DNA of 64,000 bases, from positions 1,972,001 to 2,036,000 of the forward strand of contig NC_010505.1 of NCBI RefSeq assembly GCF_000019725.1. Direction: 5' to 3'. This DNA comes from Methylobacterium radiotolerans JCM 2831. Its GTDB lineage: Bacteria > Pseudomonadota > Alphaproteobacteria > Rhizobiales > Beijerinckiaceae. Shown here in pieces: positions 26,729 to 36,164 of the stretch (position 1 is the stretch's first letter; every line of letters starts with the position of its first letter). A program made the translations under genes and the position numbers. Below the pieces are notes generated by a model, which saw only the letters and a program-made list of their open reading frames with translations, did not search any database and was not told the DNA's origin.

Positions 26729-27352
26729 ATGCATATAGTTTTAATCCTCGTCGAGTGGTGCGTGCTCAGCGGTCCTGCAATTCTCAGAGTTTCGGTTCTC
26801 CTCATCATTGCCGGCATCCTCGCGGCGGTGGTGCAGGCCCTGCTGCCGAGCCCCGCACCCGGACCGGCGACTCTGCCCGCGTCCGCTCCGGAAACACCGG
26901 CGGCCCCCCAGCCCTCGGCGACGGTGCGGCGCGTCGAGCCGGCTCCGGCGGCTCCGCCCCCGCCGGCTGCATCGCCCGCGCCGCCCGCGGCGGTCCAGCC
27001 CGCCCCCGCCCCGTCCGGCGGCGCCCCGGCGCCGACGCAGATGCCCTCCGACGCGACGGCCTTCCCCGCCGAGCCGCCCCCGCGGGAGGCGCAGCCCGGG
27101 CCGTCGGCGCAGGAGCCGGCCGGTCAGGACGAGGTCGACCGGGCGGAGGACAGCGCCGGTCCCCGGGCCCTGGCCATCCTCGATCTCAACACCGCCTCGG
27201 TGGCGGATCTCAACCGCCTGCGCGGCGGCGGCGCCATCGGCCGGGCGATCGTCGCCAAGCGGCCCTACACGTCGGTGGAGCAGCTGCTGTCGAAGCGCGT
27301 GCTCAGCCGGTCAGTCTACGAGAAGATCAAGGATCAGGTGACTGTGCGGTGA
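26729..27352 (+). CDS. Membrane-anchored helix-hairpin-helix (ComEA-like) protein
   Basis: 207 residues: an N-terminal membrane segment (VSVLLIIAGILAAVVQALL), a Pro/Ala-rich linker of about 110 residues, and a C-terminal helix-hairpin-helix domain (LDLNTASVADLNRLRGGGAI, then AKRPYTSVEQLLSKRVLSRS), the pattern of the ComEA/T2SK-like DNA-binding fold. Domain architecture resembles ComEA, but the role in DNA uptake is not established and no other competence gene is nearby. An 11-bp duplication spans its stop codon (27338-27370). Confidence 0.82.
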   Translation: MHIVLILVEWCVLSGPAILRVSVLLIIAGILAAVVQALLPSPAPGPATLPASAPETPAAPQPSATVRRVEPAPAAPPPPAASPAPPAAVQPAPAPSGGAPAPTQMPSDATAFPAEPPPREAQPGPSAQEPAGQDEVDRAEDSAGPRALAILDLNTASVADLNRLRGGGAIGRAIVAKRPYTSVEQLLSKRVLSRSVYEKIKDQVTVR

Positions 27353-27370
27353 CTGTGCGGTGAGCGTTCG
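27338..27370. repeat. 11-bp tandem repeat across the stop codon of the helix-hairpin-helix gene
   Basis: GTGACTGTGCG at 27338-27348 and 27349-27359, then the diverged GTGAGCGTTCG at 27360-27370. The gene's TGA is at 27350-27352, inside the second copy. Confidence 0.85.
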
Positions 27371-27424
27371 GTGAGGCCGCGGCCCCGCGACCCGCTCCGG
27401 CCCGCTCCGTCTTGCGGCGTCCGA

Positions 27425-27454
27425 GGATATAAATTAGCGCTGTGCGGGATATCC
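27425..27454. promoter_or_regulatory. Inverted repeat and AT-rich -10 region upstream of vapB-like gene
   Basis: GGATAT (27425-27430) and ATATCC (27449-27454) are inverted repeats 18 bp apart. A TATAAA lies at 27428-27433, about 35 bp upstream of the antitoxin ATG. This could be the autoregulatory operator typical of VapBC loci; there is no good -35 box. Confidence 0.45.
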
Positions 27455-27467
27455 CAGGGGTCCGCGC

Positions 27468-27710
27468 ATGCCGCTCTACGTCAAGGATCCGCAGGTCGAC
27501 GCGCTCGCGACCCAGCTCATGGCGCTGCTGGGCACGAGCAAGACCGACGCGGTGCGCCGCGCGCTTCAGAACGAGATCGCCCGCCAGACGAACCGGCCCG
27601 ATCTCGTCGCGCGGACGGCCGACTTCGTCCGTGCCCTGCACGAGCGCGCCGGTCCGGACCGGAAGCCCGCCGACGCGGCGTTCATCGACGGTCTGTACGA
27701 GCGCACCTGA
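27468..27710 (+). CDS. Type II antitoxin, VapB-like (ribbon-helix-helix transcription factor family)
   Basis: 80 residues beginning MPLYVKDPQVDALATQLM, the pattern of the Rv0623-type VapB antitoxins. An N-terminal DNA-binding ribbon-helix-helix (residues 1-45, including TSKTDAVRRALQNEI) is followed by a C-terminal toxin-binding helix. It probably neutralises the PIN toxin encoded 11 bp downstream and represses the pair at the upstream inverted repeat. Confidence 0.88.
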   Translation: MPLYVKDPQVDALATQLMALLGTSKTDAVRRALQNEIARQTNRPDLVARTADFVRALHERAGPDRKPADAAFIDGLYERT

Positions 27711-27721
27711 GGCGGGACCCG

Positions 27722-28117
27722 ATGTTCGTGGATGCGTCGGCCCTCACGGCGATCCTCACCGACGAAACGGATGCGGCGGCCCTGGCGGCCCGGCTTCAGC
27801 GGGCGCTGCGCCGCGTGACGTCGCCCCTGGCAGTCTGGGAAACCGGCGTGGCCGTGGCGCGCCACCTCGATCTCCCGGTCCCGGCCGCCCGCGAGGCGGT
27901 GCACGCCTATCTCGACCTCGCCGGCATCGAGATCCTGGCCGTCCCGCCGGAGGCCGAAGCGGGTGCGCTGGACGCCTACGACCGCTTCGGCAAGGGCCGG
28001 CACCCGGCCGGCCTGAACTTCGGCGACTGCTTCGCCTACGCCTGTGCCCGCGCCCACGGCGTCCCGCTGCTCTACAAGGGCAACGACTTCCCGCTCACGG
28101 ACATCGAGACCGCCTGA
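27722..28117 (+). CDS. PIN-domain toxin ribonuclease, VapC-like
   Basis: 131 residues with the PIN acidic residues: Asp4 (MFVDASAL), Glu in AVWETGVAV, Asp in LNFGDCFAYA and Asp near the end (YKGNDFPLTDIE). These form the metal site of VapC endoribonucleases, which cut tRNA or rRNA when antitoxin is lost. The pair is compact and complete, with a normal length for this family and no sign of decay. It is convergent with trpB, 63 bp apart. Confidence 0.9.
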   Translation: MFVDASALTAILTDETDAAALAARLQRALRRVTSPLAVWETGVAVARHLDLPVPAAREAVHAYLDLAGIEILAVPPEAEAGALDAYDRFGKGRHPAGLNFGDCFAYACARAHGVPLLYKGNDFPLTDIETA

Positions 28118-28180
28118 GGCCGACGGTGCGCGCGCGGGGCAGGCGGGGCGCGGCGGGCGGAGGACCGCCGCCGCGCGTCC

Positions 28181-29422
<1,242 letters not shown>

Positions 29423-29583
29423 GGGACGGATCCTGCGGGCGAAGCGATGATTTGCGGGGTGCCTAGACCCATGCGGCCGCCACCGCAATGCGGCCTGCCG
29501 CGCGCGTAACCGGAACGGGTGCCGGGACGAACGGGCTGTCAGCCTCCGCCAGGAGGCCGGCACGGAGGCCGAAGGAGGTCAGC

Positions 29584-30324
29584 ATGGCACTTCGCGACAC
29601 GGTACGCCCCCTTTCCCGTCCCCTCGCCCGCCCGCTCCTCGGGGCCGCCCTCGGGCTCGGCCTCGCGGGGGCCGTCCTGCTCCCGCGTCTGCCGGCCTTC
29701 GCCGAGGAGGCGCCCCGGCGCCTGCCGGAGGCCGCGACCCGCTCCGCCGAGCCGCCGGGGCCGCGCGTGGCCGTCTTCGCGGGCGGCTGCTTCTGGGGCG
29801 TGCAGGGGGTGTTCCAGCACGTGCGCGGGGTGACGAGCGCGGTGTCGGGCTACGCCGGCGGCACCCGTGCGGAGGCCGATTACCGCACCGTGAGCGGCGG
29901 CGGGACCGGCCACGCCGAGGCCGTGTCGGTCACCTACGACCCGGCCGCGATCCGCTACGACGAGCTCCTGCGGATCTTCTTCTCGGTGGCGCTGGACCCG
30001 ACCCAGGTGGATCGCCAGGGGCCCGATGCCGGGCGCCAGTACCGCTCGGCGCTGTTCCCGCAGGATGCCGACCAGGCGCGGGTGGCGCGGGCCTACATCG
30101 CCCAGCTCGACGGGGCGAAGACCTACGGGCGGCCGGTCGCCACCCGGATCGAGCCGGGGGCGGCCTTCTACCCGGCGGAAGGGTACCACCAGGACTTCAT
30201 GGTCCTGCACCCGGGGCACCCGTACATCGCCGCCAACGACGCGCCGAAGCTCGAAGCCCTGAAGCACCTGTTCCCGGAGCGGGCGGCGGCGCAGCCGGTG
30301 CTGGTCAACCGCCCGCCGGCGTGA
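29584..30324 (+). CDS. msrA: Exported peptide-methionine (S)-S-oxide reductase, MsrA
   Basis: Repairs oxidised methionine. The catalytic motif GGCFWG lies in [17 protein letters not shown], followed by GYAGGT and YHQDFM, all family hallmarks. The 246-residue protein has an N-terminal leader (basic, then [17 protein letters not shown] and AFA|EE), so it is probably periplasmic. A very strong ribosome site AAGGAGG sits 7 bp before ATG 29584. A short Ala/Arg/Pro-rich linker separates the leader from the domain. Confidence 0.93.
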   Translation: MALRDTVRPLSRPLARPLLGAALGLGLAGAVLLPRLPAFAEEAPRRLPEAATRSAEPPGPRVAVFAGGCFWGVQGVFQHVRGVTSAVSGYAGGTRAEADYRTVSGGGTGHAEAVSVTYDPAAIRYDELLRIFFSVALDPTQVDRQGPDAGRQYRSALFPQDADQARVARAYIAQLDGAKTYGRPVATRIEPGAAFYPAEGYHQDFMVLHPGHPYIAANDAPKLEALKHLFPERAAAQPVLVNRPPA

Positions 30325-30337
30325 GCGCCGGCGGTCC

Positions 30338-31279
30338 CTACTCCTCCGGCGGCCGCGGCCGGCCGAAATCCGGGGCCGCGGTCTCCTGGCCCTGCGCCAC
30401 GATGCTGCGCCGGATCGCCCGGGTGCGGGTGAACATCGCGTGGAGCGCGTCGCCGTCGCCCCAGCGCACCGCCTTGGCGAGCGCCGACAGGTCCTCGTTG
30501 AACCGGCCGAGCATCTCCAGCACCGCGTCGCGGTTGTTGAGGAAGATGTCCCGCCACATGGTCGGGTCCGACGCCGCGATGCGGGTGAAGTCGCGGAACC
30601 CGCTCGCCGAGAACTTGATCACCTCGGACTGCGTCGCCGATTCGAGGTCGGCCGCGGTGCCCACGATGTTGTAGGCGATCAGGTGCGGCAGGTGGCTGGT
30701 GATGGCGAGCACGTGGTCGTGGTGCTCGGCGCTCATCGTCTCGACGTCGGCGCCCATCCCCGCCCACAGGGCGCGGACGGTCTCGATCGCGGCCGGGTCG
30801 GTGCCCTCGGGCGGGGTCAGGATGCACCAGCGGCCCTGGAACAGGGTCGCGAAGCCCGCGTCCGGGCCCGAGAACTCGGTGCCGGCGATCGGGTGGCCGG
30901 GGACCAGCGCGACGCCGTCGGGCAGGTGCGGCCGGACCGCCGCCACCACGGCACCCTTCACCGAACCGACATCCGACACGATCGCGCCGGGCTTGAGGTA
31001 AGGCGCCATCTCGGCCGCCGCCGCCCCGATGGCGCCCACCGGCACGCACAGGATCGCGAGGTCGGTGCCGGCGGCCCCCTCCGCCGGGTCGCCCGTGACG
31101 ACGTCGGCGATGCCGAGGTCGCGCACCCGGGCGCGCACGGCCTCGTCCCGGTCCACCGCCACGATGGTGCGGGCGAGGCCGTAGCGCCGCGCCGCCCGGG
31201 CGATCGAGGAGCCGATCAGCCCGAGGCCGACGATGGCGAGGCGGTCGATCGCGGGGACGCCCTCGGATGTCTCAGCCAT
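30338..31279 (-). CDS. tyrC: Prephenate/arogenate dehydrogenase
   Basis: NAD(P)-dependent oxidative decarboxylation of prephenate or arogenate in tyrosine synthesis. 313 residues; Rossmann motif [17 protein letters not shown] at the start, then [23 protein letters not shown] and [13 protein letters not shown], typical of the TyrA family. It overlaps the end of hisC by 8 bp, the common alphaproteobacterial hisC-tyrA/tyrC pairing. Substrate preference cannot be told from the sequence by eye, so the symbol is tentative. Confidence 0.93.
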   Translation of the reverse strand: MAETSEGVPAIDRLAIVGLGLIGSSIARAARRYGLARTIVAVDRDEAVRARVRDLGIADVVTGDPAEGAAGTDLAILCVPVGAIGAAAAEMAPYLKPGAIVSDVGSVKGAVVAAVRPHLPDGVALVPGHPIAGTEFSGPDAGFATLFQGRWCILTPPEGTDPAAIETVRALWAGMGADVETMSAEHHDHVLAITSHLPHLIAYNIVGTAADLESATQSEVIKFSASGFRDFTRIAASDPTMWRDIFLNNRDAVLEMLGRFNEDLSALAKAVRWGDGDALHAMFTRTRAIRRSIVAQGQETAAPDFGRPRPPEE

Positions 31280-32387
31280 GGTGGCCCCGCACGAAGTCGC
31301 CGAGCGCCGCCAGGAAGGCTTCGTTCGCCTCGGCGCCCGCCACCGTCACCCGCAGGGCGTTGGGCAGGCCGTAGGCGGTGACCCGCCGGGTGATGAGGCC
31401 GCGCTCGGTCAGGAACGCGTCCGCGTCCTCCGCCGAGCGGCCCGGCGCGTCGGGGAAGTGGATCAGCAGGAAGTTCGCGACGCTCGGCGTGACCTCCAGG
31501 CCGAGGGCGCGGGCGCCCGCGGTGAGCTTCGGCAGCCACTCGGAATTGTGGGCGGCGGCCGCCGCCATGTGCGCCTCGTCGGCGATCGCCGCCGAGCCCG
31601 CGGCGATCGCCGGGCCCGAGACGTTGAACGGCCCCCGGATCCGGTTGACCGCGTCCGCCACGTGGGACGGCGCGACCATCCAGCCGATCCGGACGGCGGC
31701 GAGGCCGTGGATCTTCGAGAAGGTGCGGGTCATCACGACGTTCTCGGCCTCGAGCGCCAGCTCGAGCCCGGCCGAGTAGTCGTTGGCCCGGACGTACTCG
31801 GCGTAGGCGCCGTCGATCACCAGCAGCACGTGCGGCGGCAGGCCGGCGTGGAGGCGGCGGATCTCGTCGAAGGGCAGGTAGGTGCCGGTCGGGTTGTTGG
31901 GGTTCGTGACGTAGACGATCCGGGTCCGGTCCGTGAGCCGGGCCAGGATCGCGTCGACGTCGACGGTCAGGTCGCGCTCGGGCGCGACCACCGCCTCGCC
32001 GCCCGAGGCCAGGATGGCGATCCGGTAGACCAGGAATCCGTGCTCGGAGTAGATGCCCTCGGCGCCCGGCCCGCAATACGCGTAGGCCAGCAGCGACAGG
32101 AGCTCGTCCGAGCCGGCGCCGCAGACGATCCGCTCGGGATCGAGCCCGTAGCGCCGGGCGATGGCGGTGCGCAAGGCGGTGGCGCGCCCGTCCGGGTAGG
32201 TCTCGAGCTTGGCGGTCGCCGCGTGGAGCGCCGCGAGCGCCGCCGGGCTCGGGCCGAGGGGCGTCTCGTTGGAGGACAGCTTGTAGACCTTGCCGCCGCC
32301 GGGCCGCCCGCTCTTGCCGGGCACGTAGGTGTCGATCGCCAGGACGCCGGGACGCGGTTCCGGACGGGCGGGTCGGGGGGCGGACAT
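31272..32387 (-). CDS. hisC: Histidinol-phosphate aminotransferase, HisC
   Basis: PLP-dependent class I/II aminotransferase. 371 residues; [28 protein letters not shown], the Schiff-base lysine in [17 protein letters not shown] and the C-terminal phosphate-binding Arg ([10 protein letters not shown]) are all present. In many alphaproteobacteria the hisC beside tyrA/tyrC serves both histidine and aromatic amino-acid synthesis; this is an inference. ATG 32387 gives the usual short N-terminus ([13 protein letters not shown]). The 192-bp gap upstream holds no recognised element. Confidence 0.94.
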   Translation of the reverse strand: MSAPRPARPEPRPGVLAIDTYVPGKSGRPGGGKVYKLSSNETPLGPSPAALAALHAATAKLETYPDGRATALRTAIARRYGLDPERIVCGAGSDELLSLLAYAYCGPGAEGIYSEHGFLVYRIAILASGGEAVVAPERDLTVDVDAILARLTDRTRIVYVTNPNNPTGTYLPFDEIRRLHAGLPPHVLLVIDGAYAEYVRANDYSAGLELALEAENVVMTRTFSKIHGLAAVRIGWMVAPSHVADAVNRIRGPFNVSGPAIAAGSAAIADEAHMAAAAAHNSEWLPKLTAGARALGLEVTPSVANFLLIHFPDAPGRSAEDADAFLTERGLITRRVTAYGLPNALRVTVAGAEANEAFLAALGDFVRGHHG

Positions 32388-32579
32388 TGCAGTGCGACTC
32401 GGGATGCGCGGGGTTCGATCGGTTCCGCGCCCGTCTACAGCATTTCCTCCTCCGGTGAACCCGGGCCCGCCTCCTCCGGCGCCGGCCCGATCCCGCCGTG
32501 GCGACTTGTCCGGCCCCACGGAGTCGTGGCTGTATGCCGGCGCTCCGCCGACAGGCGCCCAACGCGAAGGATCTCCCGC

Positions 32580-32876
32580 ATGCCCCTCGAACGCTACCTG
32601 GACGGCGGCGCCCACATCCTCCCCGCCGACGACTCGCTGATCCGGTTCGCCATGACGAACGGCCAGCGGGTGATCGCGGTCGAGGTCCCGGTTCCGGTGC
32701 TGCGCCAGCAGTTCGGCGGCGGCGCCGACCTCGCCCCCCTGGAGCTGTTCGCCCGCAATCAGGCGGTGATCGAGGCCGCGGCGAGCCAGGCCTACGACCG
32801 GACCGAGACCCCGAACGACCTCCTGGACTTGGGCGCGGAGGATTTCGACACGCGGCCCGCCTCGGCCAAGCTCTGA
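32580..32876 (+). CDS. Small DUF1488-like protein
   Basis: 98 residues: [20 protein letters not shown], then [26 protein letters not shown], and [18 protein letters not shown]. The pattern (IxFxMxNGxRxxxxxV...F...R..IE..A...Y) resembles DUF1488, a small family of unknown role; this is a weak eye match. No signal peptide or membrane segment. A 14-bp tandem repeat overlaps its stop codon. Confidence 0.6.
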   Translation: MPLERYLDGGAHILPADDSLIRFAMTNGQRVIAVEVPVPVLRQQFGGGADLAPLELFARNQAVIEAAASQAYDRTETPNDLLDLGAEDFDTRPASAKL

Positions 32877-32914
32877 TCGCCGAGTTCTGATCGCCGAGCT
32901 CTGATCGACGCGCT
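32873..32914. repeat. 14-bp tandem repeat across the stop codon of the DUF1488-like gene
   Basis: CTGATCGCCGAGTT (32873-32886), CTGATCGCCGAGCT (32887-32900) and CTGATCGACGCGCT (32901-32914). The gene's stop (TGA at 32874-32876) lies in the first copy. Confidence 0.85.
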
Positions 32915-33061
32915 CCCGCCGGTTCGATCCATCCGGGGCGCCGCGGCAAATCGGCGACGCGCAAATGCCGCGGGGCACTCGCCACGTTTCGGCCTGTTGA
33001 ACCGGGAGAACAGGGGCGCGTCGGGCGTGCCCCGCCCCGCATGCCCCTGGATGGATCGACG

Positions 33062-33229
33062 ATGCCCGGTGACCTGATCCCCTGCAGCCTCTTCCTGATC
33101 GGGATCCTCGTGTCGGTCGCCGCGGATTGCCGCCTGCGCCGTGCCGAGGCGGCGCCCTGGGCCAACGGCTGCATCACGGCCGCCGGCGCCGCCCTGGTCT
33201 TCGCGGCCTGCGCGGCCGCCATGCGCTGA
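33062..33229 (+). CDS. Small two-helix membrane protein, unknown (first of a pair)
   Basis: 55 residues from ATG 33062: hydrophobic helix ([18 protein letters not shown]), basic turn (CRLRRAEA), second helix ([16 protein letters not shown]). A start at 33041 would add 7 residues; neither has a strong ribosome site. The layout resembles the next gene at 33326, so they may be paralogues. No family recognised. Confidence 0.5.
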   Translation: MPGDLIPCSLFLIGILVSVAADCRLRRAEAAPWANGCITAAGAALVFAACAAAMR

Positions 33230-33325
33230 GGAACCGTCGGCCACCGGACGGAATTTCCCAGCGTCGACCCGGTGCGTGCCGGGCCGTGCGGCGCCAGGAT
33301 CTGCGGCTGGCTGGGCGAGGTTTCC

Positions 33326-33505
33326 ATGGTTTCGATGCAGGCCCTGATCGGCTGCGGTCTCGTGCTCACCGGCATCCTGATCGAGAGCGCGGCGAGCCGG
33401 CACTGGCGGGCGGGCGTCCGCGCCGACCGGCTCGATGTCCGGGCGGCCCTCGCGCTCGGCCTGCCCGCCCTGGGGCTCGCCGTGATGGCCGCGCCGATCG
33501 CGTGA
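33326..33505 (+). CDS. Small two-helix membrane protein, unknown (second of a pair)
   Basis: 59 residues: MVSMQALIGCGLVLTGILIE, a basic loop with ASRHWRAGVRADR, then a second helix (LALGLPALGLAVMAAP). GAGG lies 5 bp before ATG 33326. Both this and 33062-33229 share the pattern LI.C.L.L.GIL.....AA...R..R in the first helix. No known family. Confidence 0.5.
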   Translation: MVSMQALIGCGLVLTGILIESAASRHWRAGVRADRLDVRAALALGLPALGLAVMAAPIA

Positions 33506-33635
33506 GCGGTCGCGCCGGCCTCGCCCGGCAGGGGCCGCCGGCCGGCCCGCGTTGACGCTCGGCGCCCCGCGCATTACCTCGGCGGGGCTGGCCGCGTCGG
33601 GCGAGTGCGGCGCGTCAGGCGATTCCGTGCTCTCC

Positions 33636-33653
33636 CGGTTCGGATCCGAACCG
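33636..33653. promoter_or_regulatory. 18-bp perfect palindrome upstream of metX
   Basis: CGGTTCGGATCCGAACCG, centred about 33 bp before the metX start, is a perfect palindrome and a candidate operator for a dimeric repressor or activator of methionine synthesis. It does not resemble the SAM-II riboswitch consensus, which I looked for and did not find. Confidence 0.6.
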
Positions 33654-33676
33654 ATACACGGTCGTCAAGACCCGCC

Positions 33677-34882
33677 ATGGACACCCAAACGGACACGGCC
33701 CTGAGGCCGGACCCGATCGACGAGCCGGCGCGGCGCGCGTCCGAGCGCTCGCAGGCGCTCGACCCGAGGAGCCCGGTGGCGCGCTTCGCTGCCGACACGC
33801 CGCTGCTCACCGACGCGGGCGTCGAGCTCGCGCCGTTCCAGATCGCCTACCAGACCGCCGGCACCCTCAACGCCGCGCGCTCGAACGCGGTCCTCATCTG
33901 CCACGCGCTCACCGGCGACCAGTACTTCGCCCACACCCATCCGGTGACCGGCAAGCCCGGCTGGTGGGAGACGCTGGTCGGCCCCGGCAAACCGATCGAC
34001 ACGGACCGCTACTTCGTCGTCTGCTCGAACGTCATCGGCTCGTGCATGGGCTCCACCGGCCCGGCCTCGATCGACCCGGCGACGGGGCGGCCCTACGGGC
34101 TGAACTTCCCGCTGGTGACGATCCGCGACATGGTCCGGGCCCAGGCGATGCTGCTGGAGCATCTCGGCATCCGGGACCTGTTCCTGTGCATCGGCGGCTC
34201 GATGGGCGGGATGCAGGTGCTGCAATGGGCGGCGCTCTATCCCGAGCGCGTCTTCGCCGCGATGCCGATCGCCACCGGCGCCCGCCACTCGGCGCAGAAC
34301 ATCGCCTTCCACGAGGTCGGCCGCCAGGCGATCATGGCCGACCCCGCCTGGGCGGACGGGCGCTACCTCGAGGCGGGCACGCGCCCCGCCAAGGGGCTCG
34401 GCGTCGCCCGGATGGGCGCGCACATCACCTACCTGTCCGAGCCGGCGCTCCACCGGAAGTTCGGCCGGCGCTTCCAGGGCGGCACGGCGCCGACCTTCTC
34501 GTTCAACGCCGATTTCCAGATCGAGAGCTACCTGCGCCACCAGGGCCTGAGCTTCGTCGAGCGGTTCGACGCCAACGCCTACCTCTACCTGACCCGGGCG
34601 ATGGATTATTTCGACCTCGCCGAGGACCACGGCGGCGTGCTCGCCAACGCCTTCCGGGGCACCAGGACCCGCTTCTGCGTGATCTCGTTCACCTCGGACT
34701 GGCTGTTCCCGACCCGCGATTCGCGGGCGATCGTCCACGCGCTGAACGCCGCCGCGGCGCCGGTGGCCTTCGTGGAGGTCGAGAGCGACAAGGGCCACGA
34801 CGCGTTCCTGCTCGACGAGCCGGCGATGTTCTCCGCGGCCCGCGGCTTCATCGACGCCGCCGCCCGGGCGCGCGGGCTGTGA
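33677..34882 (+). CDS. metX: Homoserine O-acetyltransferase, MetX
   Basis: Alpha/beta-hydrolase that acetylates (or succinylates) homoserine in methionine synthesis. 401 residues; nucleophile elbow GGSMGGMQ, catalytic Asp in FTSDWLFP and His in ESDKGHDAF, and the family segments [11 protein letters not shown] and [12 protein letters not shown] 33677 is at the usual place, although a longer open frame reaches 33605. It is followed by metW with a GTGA overlap, the standard metXW operon. Acyl donor cannot be read by eye. Confidence 0.95.
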   Translation: MDTQTDTALRPDPIDEPARRASERSQALDPRSPVARFAADTPLLTDAGVELAPFQIAYQTAGTLNAARSNAVLICHALTGDQYFAHTHPVTGKPGWWETLVGPGKPIDTDRYFVVCSNVIGSCMGSTGPASIDPATGRPYGLNFPLVTIRDMVRAQAMLLEHLGIRDLFLCIGGSMGGMQVLQWAALYPERVFAAMPIATGARHSAQNIAFHEVGRQAIMADPAWADGRYLEAGTRPAKGLGVARMGAHITYLSEPALHRKFGRRFQGGTAPTFSFNADFQIESYLRHQGLSFVERFDANAYLYLTRAMDYFDLAEDHGGVLANAFRGTRTRFCVISFTSDWLFPTRDSRAIVHALNAAAAPVAFVEVESDKGHDAFLLDEPAMFSAARGFIDAAARARGL

Positions 34883-35616
34883 CGCGGATGGCGAGCGGCG
34901 GGTCCGGCAAGATGACCTTCGGCAAGCTGCCCCTGGGCAGGATCCGGCACGGCGCCCCCTGGGAGAGCGCGGACGCCCTCCCCCACGCGACCGAGGGCGG
35001 CGGCGCCCGCGTCGACCACCTCGTCGTGCTCGGCCTCGTCCCGGCCGGCGCCCGGGTCCTCGACATCGGCTGCGGCGACGGCTCGCTGCTGGCGCTGCTG
35101 CGCGACCGCCGCGGCATCGACGGGCGCGGGATCGAGCTGTCCCGGGAGGGCGTGAACGCCTGCCTCGCCCGGGGCCTGTCGGTGATCCAGGGCGACGCCG
35201 ACACCGACCTCGCCAATTACCCGGACGGCGCCTTCGACGTGGTGGTCCTGTCCCAGACCATCCAGGCGACCCGCAATCCCCGGGTGGTGCTGGAGCACCT
35301 GCTGCGCATCGGCCGGCAGGTGATCATCTCGTTCCCGAATTTCGGGCACTGGCGCGTGCGCTCCGAGCTGGCCTTCCGCGGCCGGATGCCGGTCACCGAG
35401 ATCATGCCGGACGCGTGGTGGGAGACGCCCAACATCCACCACTGCACGATCCGCGACTTCGTCGGCCTGTGCCGCCTGATCGGCGCCCGGATCGAGCACG
35501 CCACGGCGCTGGACGCCCGCGGCCGGCCGATGCGGTTCTCCATGCCCTGGTGGGTCTGGAACCTGTTCGGCGCGCAGGGCGTGTTCCTGCTCCGGCGCGA
35601 GGATGCCGGGCCCTAG
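34879..35616 (+). CDS. metW: Methionine biosynthesis protein MetW
   Basis: SAM-dependent-methyltransferase-like protein that works with MetX in methionine synthesis. 245 residues from GTG 34879 (overlapping the metX stop) or 242 from ATG 34888. SAM motif [15 protein letters not shown], the MetW signature [20 protein letters not shown] and [21 protein letters not shown], and [11 protein letters not shown] are clear. The N-terminal 40 residues ([21 protein letters not shown]) are longer than in many MetW proteins. Confidence 0.94.
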   Translation: MTRMASGGSGKMTFGKLPLGRIRHGAPWESADALPHATEGGGARVDHLVVLGLVPAGARVLDIGCGDGSLLALLRDRRGIDGRGIELSREGVNACLARGLSVIQGDADTDLANYPDGAFDVVVLSQTIQATRNPRVVLEHLLRIGRQVIISFPNFGHWRVRSELAFRGRMPVTEIMPDAWWETPNIHHCTIRDFVGLCRLIGARIEHATALDARGRPMRFSMPWWVWNLFGAQGVFLLRREDAGP

Positions 35617-36164
35617 GGCCGCTCCCGATCAAGGCGAGGCGGTGGCGCGTCGAGCCCGTGCCGGACGAGGCGCGGGGCCCCTCTCCCGTGCGGGAGAGGG
35701 ACAGGGTGAGGGATCAGCTCTGTCCGGACGAGGCACACCCCCGTCGCGCCGTGATGGCTCGCTCGACCTCGAAGCGTCTTGTCCCTCACCCCAACCCTCT
35801 CCCGTGCGGGAGAGGGGGCATGGCGCGGATGTCTCGACCGGGGTCTTCGTCCTTCCCAACCGTTGCAACACGATCGGAAGCGGCCCCGGCATCGCGCCGC
35901 TGGTGTCCGGCGCTCGAGGGTCGCCGCACGGCGCTGTCTCTCCCCGGCACCCGCCGCGCCCCGGCCCGGCGCTGCCGACAGCAGCCTGAAATAGACCAGA
36001 AACGGAGCTTGGCTATTTCCGATCGCGTTCCCGTGATCGGACCGTGATTACGGATTCGTTCGGCGTTTTCCCGAGACGTGCGCGTCCACGAGGGGTCGTG
36101 GACTGTGTCCGGCTGCGCGGAAGACTTGCCGCAACCGCGAATTCCAGCAGGGTCGACAGGACAC
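35617..36164. other. Intergenic region between metW and sulfotransferase-like gene
   Basis: 548 bp containing paired palindromic repeat copy 2 (35678-35818), then about 340 bp with no recognised gene; the last 170 bp are AT-richer and probably hold the promoter of the following gene. No tRNA or terminator with a U-tract was seen. Confidence 0.6.
35678..35818. repeat. Paired palindromic repeat, copy 2
   Basis: Left module 35678-35712 and right module 35783-35818, the same inverted pair as at 10442-10538 and 38061-38201. Its spacer shares with copy 3 the stretch GGATCAG.TCTGTCCGGA, which copy 1 lacks, so copies 2 and 3 are closest relatives. Confidence 0.92.

Noticed and set aside
33506..33676. 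SAM-II riboswitch upstream of metX
   Set aside because: The conserved core and pseudoknot sequences were not found; the main structure is an 18-bp DNA palindrome.
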